DNA of 14,002 nt, taken from JAICNG01 sp035765135 (lineage in GTDB: Bacteria; Gemmatimonadota; Gemmatimonadetes; Gemmatimonadales; Gemmatimonadaceae). Below the pieces are notes generated by a model. The model searched no databases. It saw only the letters and a program-made list of their open reading frames with translations, and was not told the DNA's origin. A program made the translations under genes and the position numbers. Shown one piece after another: positions 7,094 through 13,594 of the stretch (its first letter is position 1; the number at the start of each line of letters is the position of its first letter). Where the stretch lies: the NCBI GenBank assembly GCA_035765135.1, contig DASTYE010000086.1:1-14002 (forward strand), in the 5' to 3' direction.

Positions 7094-8020
7094 CTACTTG
7101 AAGGCGTTCTGCACGACGAACCACATGTTCGCCGGCCGCTCGGCGAGGCGGCGCATGTACCACGGGAACCAGTTCGTGCCGTAGCTGATCAGCGTACGCA
7201 CCTTCACACCCGACGTCGCCAGCGCGCGCTGCATCGACGTCGCGATCCCGTAGAGCATGTGGACTTCGAAGGCGTCCTTTCGCAGCCGACGCCCGCTGGC
7301 ATGCATGCGAAGCGCTTCGATCAGGCGGCCGTCGTGCGTCCCGAAGACGGCCGTGCCCTGGGCGCGCGCAGTCTGGTCGAGAAGCCGCCTCCCCATGGAG
7401 AGGAACGCCGCGTCGATGTCGTGACGCCGAGCGAGCGCCCGAGCCGCCGGCTCTCGATAGGCACCCTTCACCAGCCGGATCGATGGCTGGAGCGGCAGCA
7501 ACGTCTCGATGTCCATCGGCGTCCGATGCAAGTACGCCTGGAGGCAGAGGCCGACATTCGCGTGAGCGGCGCGCACCTCGCGGAAGATGGCAAGCGTCGC
7601 ATCGACGTAGTGCGATTCCTCCATGTCGATCCAGACGAACGACCCGAGCGTCGCGGCGTGCGCCGCCAGCTTCGCCACACCGGAGGCGCACGCGTCACGC
7701 CCGGCATCGAGGCCGAGGTGCGTGAGCTTGACAGAGAGCTGTGTCGGCAGTGATCGAGTGTGGATCGCGTCGAGCGCACCGAGGTAATGCTCCCGAACCG
7801 CCGCCGCCTCTCCTCTCGTCGTGACTCTCTCGCCGAGATTCGTGATGACGGACCCCAGCCCGTCGGCCGCGAGCGTGGCGGCGGCGTCGAGCGCGTCACC
7901 CAGGGCCTCCCCAGGAAGAAAATTCCTGACGGCACGACGCGTGAAGTCGTATTTCTTGAATTGGCTTTCGAGCCACTGGCTGCGAGACGCGCGCAGCAGG
8001 ACGGTGCGTGCCAGGGTCAT
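7094..8020 (-). CDS. Proline dehydrogenase (monofunctional, FAD-dependent)
   Basis: This 308-residue enzyme oxidises L-proline to 1-pyrroline-5-carboxylate and passes electrons via FAD to the quinone pool, the first step of proline breakdown. Length fits the one-domain ProDH type, not the bifunctional PutA. Motifs visible: RLVKGAYRE (182-190), part of the FAD/active-site barrel, and YMRRLAERPAN (288-298), in which R290 and R291 should bind the proline carboxylate. QLSVKLTHLGLD (94-105) and VWIDMEESHY (129-138) are also typical strands. The frame is open far upstream of 8020, but homology begins at MTLARTVLLRASRSQW, so I chose that ATG; no convincing ribosome binding site precedes it, and a small hairpin (GAGAC-GCTA-GTCTC on this strand, 8027-8040) lies just before it. 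No pyrroline-5-carboxylate dehydrogenase is in the window. nhaA follows one base later. Confidence 0.92.
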   Translation of the reverse strand: MTLARTVLLRASRSQWLESQFKKYDFTRRAVRNFLPGEALGDALDAAATLAADGLGSVITNLGERVTTRGEAAAVREHYLGALDAIHTRSLPTQLSVKLTHLGLDAGRDACASGVAKLAAHAATLGSFVWIDMEESHYVDATLAIFREVRAAHANVGLCLQAYLHRTPMDIETLLPLQPSIRLVKGAYREPAARALARRHDIDAAFLSMGRRLLDQTARAQGTAVFGTHDGRLIEALRMHASGRRLRKDAFEVHMLYGIATSMQRALATSGVKVRTLISYGTNWFPWYMRRLAERPANMWFVVQNAFK

Positions 8021-8114
8021 GGGCGCGAGACTAGCGTCTCTCGAACCGACCGTCCAGTGGCAACCGACATTTCCTCGGCGTGCCCCACCGACTACACTTT
8101 GGCGACAACCGTCG

Positions 8115-8143
8115 ATTACAGCGGGGATCAGAATGCTCGTGAA
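8115..8143 (-). promoter_or_regulatory. Candidate promoter for the proline dehydrogenase-nhaA operon
   Basis: Read on the minus strand, TTCACG (8143 to 8138) and TGTAAT (8120 to 8115) are separated by exactly 17 bases, matching four and five of six positions of the -35 and -10 consensus. Transcription would begin near 8108, leaving a leader of roughly 90 bases. The -35 element overlaps the first codons of the divergent DUF2911 gene (start 8133), so the two transcription units may interfere. On the plus strand only a lone TACACT (8093-8098) resembles a -10 box. Confidence 0.35.
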
Positions 8144-9311
8144 CCATCGCATATCCCGGTTTCTGATGGCCTTGGCTGCCGTCGTCTCGCCTGCCAGCAT
8201 CCTTGCCCAGCGACCCGATAGCGCGATCTTCGTGACCCGGCTCGGCGCCGACACGCTCGTCGTCGAGCGGGTGATTCGATGGCCGCAGCGCGTGCAGGCG
8301 GAGGTCGCGATGCGCGTTCCGCGCACGACGCGAACCAGATACGTGCTCGAGCTATCACCCACCGGCGCGATCGAGCGGATGGAGGCAACCACGTTCGACA
8401 CGACTGGTGACGGAACGAAAGCGGCGCGCCGGGAGGTGATCACCCGCGTGGGAGATTCGCTGCGGATCGAGACGACGACCGGGTCGCAAGCCCGCGTCCG
8501 CACCGTAGCCGCGGCCGCCAATACCCTGCCCTTCATCGACATGGTCCACTGGCCGTACGAGATCGCGCTCCTGCGATTCGCCGCCAGCTCGTCGACGGAG
8601 GCGCCACAGCCCCTCTTCACGGGGAGTCGCGTCGCCGACTTCCGGCTCGCGCGAGTATCGACGGACAGCATGACGATCACGCACCCGTCGCGGGGGACGA
8701 TGCGGCTTCATGTCGACAAAACGGGACGCCTGCTCGCGCTCGACGCCGGGGCAACCACGCGAAAGCTCGTCGTCGAGCGCCGCCCGTGGATGGCGATCGA
8801 TGACATCGTCAGGCGCTGGACCGCCCAGGATGCCGCGGGCAAGAGTCTCGGCGCGCTGTCGGGACGGGCGCGAACCACGAGCACCGTCGCGGGAGCGACC
8901 ATCGAGCTGGACCATGGAACGCCGTCGAAGCGAGGGCGCACGATCTGGGGAGGACTCGTTCCCTTCGGAGTCGTGTGGCGCACCGGCGCGAACGAGGCCA
9001 CACACATCGAAACCGATCGGGACCTCGTCATCGGGACGGCCCCCGACACGCTCCTGGTGCCCGCCGGCAGGTACACGCTGTTCTCGATTCCGGAACCGGA
9101 CGGTGGGTGGCTGATCGTCAACCGGCAGACGGGGCAGACGGGCACCGCCTACGATGCCGCCCATGATCTCGGCCGAGTGCGGCTCTCGAAGCGTCCGCTT
9201 CCGGGACCCGTCGAGACCTTCACCATCAGGGCGGAAACAGATGGAGGGGCCAACTTGCTGCGCCTTCAGTGGGATCAATCCGAGCTAGTGGTACCCTTCC
9301 GGGTTAAGTGA
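8133..9311 (+). CDS. Secreted DUF2911-domain protein with long N-terminal extension
   Basis: This 392-residue protein starts with a signal peptide (MLVNHRISRFLMALAAVVSPASILAQ, cleavage near 26). The ATG at 8133 is chosen because the leader begins there and GCGGGGATC lies upstream; the frame is open further left without an export signal. The C-terminal third (about 245-390) is a DUF2911 domain: IELDHGTPSKRGRTIWGGLV, PFGVVWRTGANEATHI, then PAGRYTLFSIPEPDGGWLIV. DUF2911 has no settled function; proteins are typically exported. The first ~240 residues contain repeated beta-rich 'ME..T..D' units (for example IERMEATTFDTTGDG and GRLLALDAG) and no recognised domain. Most bacterial DUF2911 proteins are shorter, close to the domain itself, so the extension is notable. 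It is divergent from proline dehydrogenase and 54 bases ahead of the next gene. Confidence 0.82.
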   Translation: MLVNHRISRFLMALAAVVSPASILAQRPDSAIFVTRLGADTLVVERVIRWPQRVQAEVAMRVPRTTRTRYVLELSPTGAIERMEATTFDTTGDGTKAARREVITRVGDSLRIETTTGSQARVRTVAAAANTLPFIDMVHWPYEIALLRFAASSSTEAPQPLFTGSRVADFRLARVSTDSMTITHPSRGTMRLHVDKTGRLLALDAGATTRKLVVERRPWMAIDDIVRRWTAQDAAGKSLGALSGRARTTSTVAGATIELDHGTPSKRGRTIWGGLVPFGVVWRTGANEATHIETDRDLVIGTAPDTLLVPAGRYTLFSIPEPDGGWLIVNRQTGQTGTAYDAAHDLGRVRLSKRPLPGPVETFTIRAETDGGANLLRLQWDQSELVVPFRVK

Positions 9312-9365
9312 TGAAAATCACACTGCGGGCGGAGTCAGGGTACGCCTCCTGCACTCCCGGCCGGC

Positions 9366-9944
9366 ATGGGTCTCCGCGATTTCACAGACGGAACGGGGTG
9401 CCGCTGGCGCGTGTGGGACATCCGGCCCGAGCAAATGCACCGGGCCGCGCGCGCGGAGGACTACCTTCAAGCGGTGATCTCAGGGTGGCTGGCCTTCGAG
9501 ACCGAGGGAGGGCGTGAAAAGCGGCGCCTGTCGCCCATCCCCAGCGGGTGGGAGACCGCCACCGAAGAGGAGCTCGAACGCCTCCTCGACCGCGCCGAGC
9601 CGGTGCGGGAAGGAACGGGCGCCGCGCGCGCCGAACGGGAGTCGTCCGCGCAGGGCGCGTCCCAGAGCGACAGCGTCCTGGGAAACTTCCGGACCTTTCG
9701 ATATCCCGGCGGACGGTACTGGACCGTGAGCGAGCACCCGACCGAGACCGCAGGCGTCAGGCCCCAACACGCACTTCTCGTCTTCACGTCGGGCGCACGC
9801 ACACTCGAAACCCGCAATCGCCCGCCCGACTGGACACGCATGTCGGACATGCAGCTCGCGGATCTTCTGTATCGCTCATTTCCGCGCAGCGAATCGGACA
9901 CGAATCCCACCGCCTACCGGCGTCGCCGCGGCGATGGGGCCTGA
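9366..9944 (+). CDS. Small protein with two copies of an unrecognised W-rich domain
   Basis: This 192-residue protein has no signal peptide or membrane helix and is likely cytoplasmic. I do not recognise the family. It holds two copies of one module. Copy A (residues 6-77) has F6-x4-G11-x2-W14-x-V16, then GWLAFE (40-45), then P59-x2-W62 and L70-x2-LL-x-R. Copy B (111-171) has F111-x4-G116-x2-W119-x-V121, LLVFTS (137-142), P154-x-W156 within RPPDW, and QLADLLYRS. A charged linker rich in Arg/Glu/Ala/Ser (78-107) joins them, and an Arg-rich tail ends the protein. The next gene carries a third copy, so these two genes probably arose by duplication. The ATG at 9366 has no obvious ribosome binding site; coupling with the gene ending at 9311 is possible. 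Coding status is supported by the shared motifs. Confidence 0.72.
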   Translation: MGLRDFTDGTGCRWRVWDIRPEQMHRAARAEDYLQAVISGWLAFETEGGREKRRLSPIPSGWETATEEELERLLDRAEPVREGTGAARAERESSAQGASQSDSVLGNFRTFRYPGGRYWTVSEHPTETAGVRPQHALLVFTSGARTLETRNRPPDWTRMSDMQLADLLYRSFPRSESDTNPTAYRRRRGDGA

Positions 9945-10033
9945 CGAGGCCGTCGCGCGCGAGGCACGAGGGTTGCCCCCTCCCTTCGACACGACCGCGC
10001 ACGTCGCCCCTGATCACGGGAAGAGTAACTCGA

Positions 10034-10549
10034 ATGACGACCCCGACGCCGTCCAGCCCCGACCCATTGGGCACCGCGCTTCGCCAGACCGAAGCTGAGC
10101 TCGCCGAGAAGCTGGAGGAAGCGTGCGTCCCGGACACGCGGAGTGTCTCGGATGAGTCGACGGGAGAGCTCGCCAAGCTCAGCGACACGCTCCTTGCGGC
10201 TGCTCGTGCGGCAAAGGACGTCGTCTCGCTCCGACAAAAGCGGCACTCCGGCGAAACCGAGGCCATTCGCGAGTTCGTCGATCGCGACGGCCGGACGTGG
10301 CGCGTGTGGCCGGTGACGCCAAGCTTATCGCGAACGTCGAAGCGGGAGTCCACCCTCGGCGAGTACGAGCAGGGGTGGCTGGCGTTCGAGACGCTGGAAG
10401 AAGACGCCCGCAAACGGCTCCCGCACTACCCGCCCGAGTGGGTGAGCATGTCGGATATACAGCTGCAGGAGCTGCTGGCGCGCGCCGTCGTGGCGCCTAC
10501 GCGGCGCGCGGAGCCGAGAGGTCACGAGCCTCGACCCCGTCCGGGCTGA
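10034..10549 (+). CDS. Small protein with one copy of the same W-rich domain and a helical N-terminus
   Basis: This 171-residue protein is chosen to start at ATG 10034, after a GGGAAGAG purine run; the frame upstream is open but overlaps the previous gene and lacks its composition. Residues 12-70 are helix-forming and acidic (LRQTEAELAEKLEEA, ELAKLSDTLLAAARAAKDVV), possibly a short coiled coil. Residues 81-151 are copy C of the domain seen twice in the preceding gene: F81-x4-G86-x2-W89-x-V91, GWLAFE (114-119), YPPEW (132-136) and SDIQLQELLARA (140-151). The tail is rich in Arg and Pro. No export signal or catalytic motif is visible. It converges with the small minus-strand gene eight bases away. 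A TTA leucine codon (10325-10327) is one of two in the window outside the octamer context. Confidence 0.75.
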   Translation: MTTPTPSSPDPLGTALRQTEAELAEKLEEACVPDTRSVSDESTGELAKLSDTLLAAARAAKDVVSLRQKRHSGETEAIREFVDRDGRTWRVWPVTPSLSRTSKRESTLGEYEQGWLAFETLEEDARKRLPHYPPEWVSMSDIQLQELLARAVVAPTRRAEPRGHEPRPRPG

Positions 10550-10556
10550 CTCAGCC
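10544..10556. terminator. Short stem-loop at the convergent gene ends
   Basis: GGCTG (10544-10548) and CAGCC (10552-10556) form a five-base-pair stem with a three-base loop that includes part of the TGA stop. It ends where an octamer CGTTAGGC (10556-10563) begins, and that octamer supplies the TAA stop of the minus-strand gene. The stem is short and has no T-run, so termination here is uncertain. Confidence 0.25.
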
Positions 10557-10557
10557 G

Positions 10558-10884
10558 TTAGGCGACGTCCGGCGGTTTGATCGTTTCGGGGGACACAGCC
10601 GGAATCTCGGCCGAGATTCTTCGCGTGCGACGCGGATGAAAAAGCGTCGGATCCTCATGCCATACCGCTGACGCCTGGGCACGAGCGCCGTCCGGCGCGT
10701 CGAAGGACTGCTCCTGATCGTAGAGGACTTCCGCGAGCAATTGCGCGGTAGCGTCGTCAGGCCAGGTCGCCCGCAGCTCCGCGCGTAGCTTCGCCAAGTC
10801 CGCCGCGGACCGCGCGCTCGCGGCGATTTCCACGTATCGCTGGTAATCCTCGCTTCGCATCCACCGTCTGGTCGCGTCCGGCAT
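10558..10884 (-). CDS. Small hypothetical protein
   Basis: This 108-residue protein is not one I recognise. It has no signal peptide, membrane helix or cysteine cluster. The N-terminal two-thirds look helical (SEDYQRYVEIAASARSAADL, AKLRAELRATWPDDATAQLL), the rest polar. Coding is supported by a strong ribosome binding site, GAGGTGG at 10895-10889 on this strand, four bases from the ATG at 10884, and by tight packing against the convergent neighbour. Its last two codons are GCC-TAA within a CGTTAGGC octamer. It is divergent from the lipoprotein-kinase-regulator operon and shares its 179-base upstream region. An AT-rich GATAAA (10917 to 10912) could be its -10 box, with no clear -35 partner. 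Confidence 0.6.
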   Translation of the reverse strand: MPDATRRWMRSEDYQRYVEIAASARSAADLAKLRAELRATWPDDATAQLLAEVLYDQEQSFDAPDGARAQASAVWHEDPTLFHPRRTRRISAEIPAVSPETIKPPDVA

Positions 10885-10975
10885 CTCGCCACCTCGGGGC
10901 GTGCGGAAGCTTTTATCAATGACCTATCCGGGCCGCGATATCCAGGGGTGGCAAACTCATCGACAGCTCACGGGA

Positions 10976-10997
10976 TGTTAATCCCCTCTTAATGGGG
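10976..10997 (+). promoter_or_regulatory. Tandem direct repeat, possible response-regulator operator
   Basis: TGTTAAT (10976-10982) and TCTTAAT (10987-10993) are 7-base direct repeats spaced by CCCC, an 11-base period. That spacing is typical of tandem sites bound by OmpR/PhoB-type regulators on one face of the helix, though the bases do not match the E. coli Pho box. CCCC (10983-10986) and GGGG (10994-10997) also form a short inverted repeat around the second unit. The element is the most AT-rich patch in the gap and lies 67 bases before the lipoprotein ATG. A TATCAC (11015-11020) downstream could serve as -10. Confidence 0.35.
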
Positions 10998-11063
10998 GGA
11001 ACACTCGTTCGGGTTATCACAGGAGAGGGCACTCGCACCCTTTTCTCGTGAGACCAGGTACCG

Positions 11064-11921
11064 ATGCGGCAGTCGGGCGGTCGGGCGCAGCGTGTGGGAT
11101 GGGTGGTGCTGTACGCATTGAGCGCGTGCAGCAGCGGGCTGCGTGTTCCTCCGGAATCGCCCGTCGTCACCGAGACGTGCGCATCGACCGGCGCTCCATC
11201 GCGCGCGGCCGACAGCGCGTTCTTCGCCTTCACGGTCGGCGGCCTCGCGCGCGACGTCTGCGCCGCACGGCTCGCGGCCGCGCTCCTCCGCCCGTGGGCA
11301 GCGGGACCCGCCGCGCCCTGGACCGTGCAGGTCGCAATCATCGACTCCGGCGCAGCTGTGCATCGTCTCGATGCCGCGCGCGCGCGCGATGCGCTCGACG
11401 CGGGACGCGCTCATCTCGTGACGGAGGACGCGGACCTCATCGCCTATGCGCGGCAACGCGGTCTCGTGGTCGAGCCGCTGCCGTGGGATCGCCTGTATCT
11501 GGCCGTCGTCCCCCGTTCGGGGGATACGTTAGGCGCCGTCATCTCACCGGACGCGGTTCGGGCCGACGCGCGCTCCGTCGTCGCACCAAGGTGCGCCCCG
11601 GATTCACAGCCCGAGACCTCCGGTACCGTGGTCACGCAGTCACGGCGCATCGTCTACGAGACGGGCGACGTGACGGCACGCGAGGTCGCTGAGCGCCTGG
11701 TCGGGGTCACCGGCGACACGGCCATCGCCGCCGCCGGCCTCGCTCCCACCGAATTCGCCGCTGCGCTCCGGACGGGGGCCGCCTCCGCGTTCGTCGTGTC
11801 GGTGGCCTCTTCCGGATTGGGATGTCAGGCGCTGACGACGATCGTTCCTCTCGCGCCGTGGGCCGCGGCGTTCATCCCGCTGATCGAGACTCGTGCGCAC
11901 CTGATCGCGCCGCGCCCATGA
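11064..11921 (+). CDS. Lipoprotein resembling a periplasmic solute-binding protein
   Basis: This 285-residue lipoprotein has a basic N-terminus, a hydrophobic stretch and a good lipobox LSAC with C22. C40, C66 and two later cysteines could form disulfides. The body has the feel of a type-2 periplasmic binding protein: LVTEDADLIAYARQRGLVVE (118-137) and PLPWDRLYLAVVPRSGD (140-153) resemble the 'reports a location, then a hinge strand' pattern, but no named ligand family is recognised. A second lobe begins near RRIVYETGDVTAREVAERLV. It stops with TGA overlapping the kinase start (ATGA at 11918-11921), so it is co-translated with the kinase and is likely its ligand-sensing partner. ATG 11064 is preceded by CAGG. 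A TTA codon sits in a CGTTAGGC octamer (11527-11534) and a seven-unit CG repeat lies at 11375-11388. Confidence 0.65.
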   Translation: MRQSGGRAQRVGWVVLYALSACSSGLRVPPESPVVTETCASTGAPSRAADSAFFAFTVGGLARDVCAARLAAALLRPWAAGPAAPWTVQVAIIDSGAAVHRLDAARARDALDAGRAHLVTEDADLIAYARQRGLVVEPLPWDRLYLAVVPRSGDTLGAVISPDAVRADARSVVAPRCAPDSQPETSGTVVTQSRRIVYETGDVTAREVAERLVGVTGDTAIAAAGLAPTEFAAALRTGAASAFVVSVASSGLGCQALTTIVPLAPWAAAFIPLIETRAHLIAPRP

Positions 11922-13594
11922 CGATTCGCGCGCGCATGTCCCTCGCCTTCGCGCTGGCTGCGCTCCTTCCCCTCGGCGTGCTCGCGCACGGCGTGCGACG
12001 CGAGGTGAATCGAAGGGTGACCGCCCAATACGAGCGTCGCGTGAGCGCGCTCATCGAGATCGTCCGCCAGGATCTCGCGCGCGAGAGCGCGACGATCGCC
12101 GCCCGGCTCGAGATCCTCGCCACCGATCTCTCGTCCGATGACCGCTTTCGGCTTGGCGCGGTGCGGGGGGATGCCGCGCACCGGCGATACGTCCTCGACT
12201 GGGCCGCACGCGCGATGGACATCGCGGGGCTCTCGATGCTGCGGATCTATGACGACGAAGACCGCGTCGTCAGCTCCGGTCACTTTCGAAACGAGTTCGG
12301 CCGCGCCGATCCCGGACTGCCGGCGCGACTTGCCTCGACATCCGGCAGCAACACGCTGATTCGCGTGAAGACGGCGAGCGGCTCATTTACGGCGCTCGCG
12401 AGCGTGCACGCGACCCAGGTCGGCGGACGTCGGTTTACCCTCGTCGCTGGGACGACAGTTGACGAGTCATTCTTCACGCGGCTCGGGCGAGATGGAGAGC
12501 TCGATGTGTCGCTCGTGCTGGGCGAGCCCGCCGCCGCGCCATCGACGGTCCTGGAGACGCTGCCGCTCATCCTCGTTGGCGATTCAGCGACGCCGCCACA
12601 GCAGACGCACCTGGCGATCACGCCGTTAGGCTCGGAGCTCCGCTCGTTGCGTGGCGATCTCGACCGGTGGATCGCCGGCTCGTTCCTGGTCGCGGCCTTG
12701 ATTGGTGCGGTCCTCGTGATGTGGCTCGCCACGGCGTTGAGTCGGCCGCTGGCGACGCTGGCGCGCGCGGCGCTCTCGATCGACTTCACCACCCCCGATG
12801 TCGATCTGGTCGCAGAGCGCGACGACGAGGTCGGGACGCTCGCACGCCGCTTCTCGGCGACGACGCGACGGCTGCGTACGAGCGCCGCACGGCTTCGCGA
12901 TGCGGAACGCCGCGCGACGGTCGGCGAGTTGGCGAGACAGGTGAATCACGATGTGAAGAATGGACTCGTCCCCATTCGGAACGTGCTGCGCCATCTGTCA
13001 CACGTGCAGCAGACGTCCCCGCATGACCTCGCGACGGTATTCGGTGAGCGGCGAGCGACGCTCGACTCCAGCGTCGCCTATCTCGACGAGCTGGCAACAC
13101 GGTGGGCGCGCCTCGCACCCCGCGCCGAGCGCAAGCCAGTGGACGTCGCGGCGATCGCGCGCGATGCCGCGATGGCGGCACGCGACGCGTACGCGACGCC
13201 AGTCCAGCTCGAGGTGCGCACCGGGCTGCCGCCCGTCTTCGGCGATCCGATCGCGCTCCGCCGCATTCTCGACAATCTGTTGACGAATGCGGTGCACAGC
13301 CTCGACGGCGGTGTGGTGACGATGACGACCGCCAGCCACGACGACGTCGTGCGCATCGTCATTGCCGACACCGGGCGAGGGATGACACCAGACCAGCTGG
13401 CCCGTGCTCTGGCGGGGTTCTACACGACCAAGCCTCACGGGACTGGCCTGGGGCTCTCTGTCGTGCGCCGGCTCGTCTCCGACCACGGTGGCAGCGTGCA
13501 CATCGACACGGCGCCTGACCGTGGCACGACCGTTACCGTCGAGCTTCCGGTGCACCTGACCATCCCACGATTCGCAGGATCCGGTCGATCATGA
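11918..13594 (+). CDS. Membrane sensor histidine kinase, NtrB-like core
   Basis: This 558-residue kinase has an N-terminal transmembrane helix (about 7-24), a periplasmic sensor region (about 30-250, probably Cache/PAS-like, with RIYDDEDRVVSSGHF at 109-123), a second helix (about 252-272) and a HAMP-like segment (272-325). The catalytic core is complete: phospho-acceptor H344 in LARQVNHDVKNGLVPIRN, N box DNLLTNAVHSL (N453, N457), G1 box DTGRGM (484-489), FYTTK (501-505) and G2 box GTGLGL (508-513). The HDVKNGLxPIR form is that of NtrB/NtrC-type kinases, which usually pair with sigma54-activating regulators. I chose ATG 11918, overlapping the lipoprotein stop, because the signal-anchor starts there. 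Its own TGA (13592-13594) overlaps the regulator's ATG. A TTA codon lies in an octamer at 12624-12631. Confidence 0.93.
   Translation: MTIRARMSLAFALAALLPLGVLAHGVRREVNRRVTAQYERRVSALIEIVRQDLARESATIAARLEILATDLSSDDRFRLGAVRGDAAHRRYVLDWAARAMDIAGLSMLRIYDDEDRVVSSGHFRNEFGRADPGLPARLASTSGSNTLIRVKTASGSFTALASVHATQVGGRRFTLVAGTTVDESFFTRLGRDGELDVSLVLGEPAAAPSTVLETLPLILVGDSATPPQQTHLAITPLGSELRSLRGDLDRWIAGSFLVAALIGAVLVMWLATALSRPLATLARAALSIDFTTPDVDLVAERDDEVGTLARRFSATTRRLRTSAARLRDAERRATVGELARQVNHDVKNGLVPIRNVLRHLSHVQQTSPHDLATVFGERRATLDSSVAYLDELATRWARLAPRAERKPVDVAAIARDAAMAARDAYATPVQLEVRTGLPPVFGDPIALRRILDNLLTNAVHSLDGGVVTMTTASHDDVVRIVIADTGRGMTPDQLARALAGFYTTKPHGTGLGLSVVRRLVSDHGGSVHIDTAPDRGTTVTVELPVHLTIPRFAGSGRS

Larger units (their letters stand above)
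3272..12631. repeat. Dispersed octamer CGTTAGGC, seven exact copies and one near copy
   Basis: Exact copies read on the plus strand lie at 3865-3872, 10556-10563, 11527-11534 and 12624-12631, and on the minus strand at 3272-3279, 6019-6026 and 6751-6758. A near copy CGTTAGGG is at 5120-5127. At a base composition of about two-thirds GC, roughly half a copy would be expected by chance in both strands. Six of the eight copies are inside genes with TTA read in frame as leucine; see the finding. Confidence 0.7.

Noticed and set aside
8021..8680. N-terminal extension of proline dehydrogenase to 8680
   Set aside because: It would overlap the start and signal peptide of the divergent DUF2911 gene, has the composition of a shadow frame, and the homology to ProDH begins at 8020.
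9548..10033. N-terminal extension of the second W-domain gene
   Set aside because: It overlaps the preceding gene out of frame and is Arg/Pro/His-rich; composition changes to normal at the ATG at 10034.
11375..11388. Seven-unit CG repeat in the lipoprotein gene, possible phase-variable tract or Z-DNA
   Set aside because: Short CG runs are frequent at this GC content and it encodes an ordinary Ala-Arg-Ala-Arg stretch; no second-frame partner is evident.
12998..13555. Minus-strand open frame of 185 residues opposite the kinase core
   Set aside because: Antisense to the fully conserved H, N, G1 and G2 boxes of the kinase; shadow frame.
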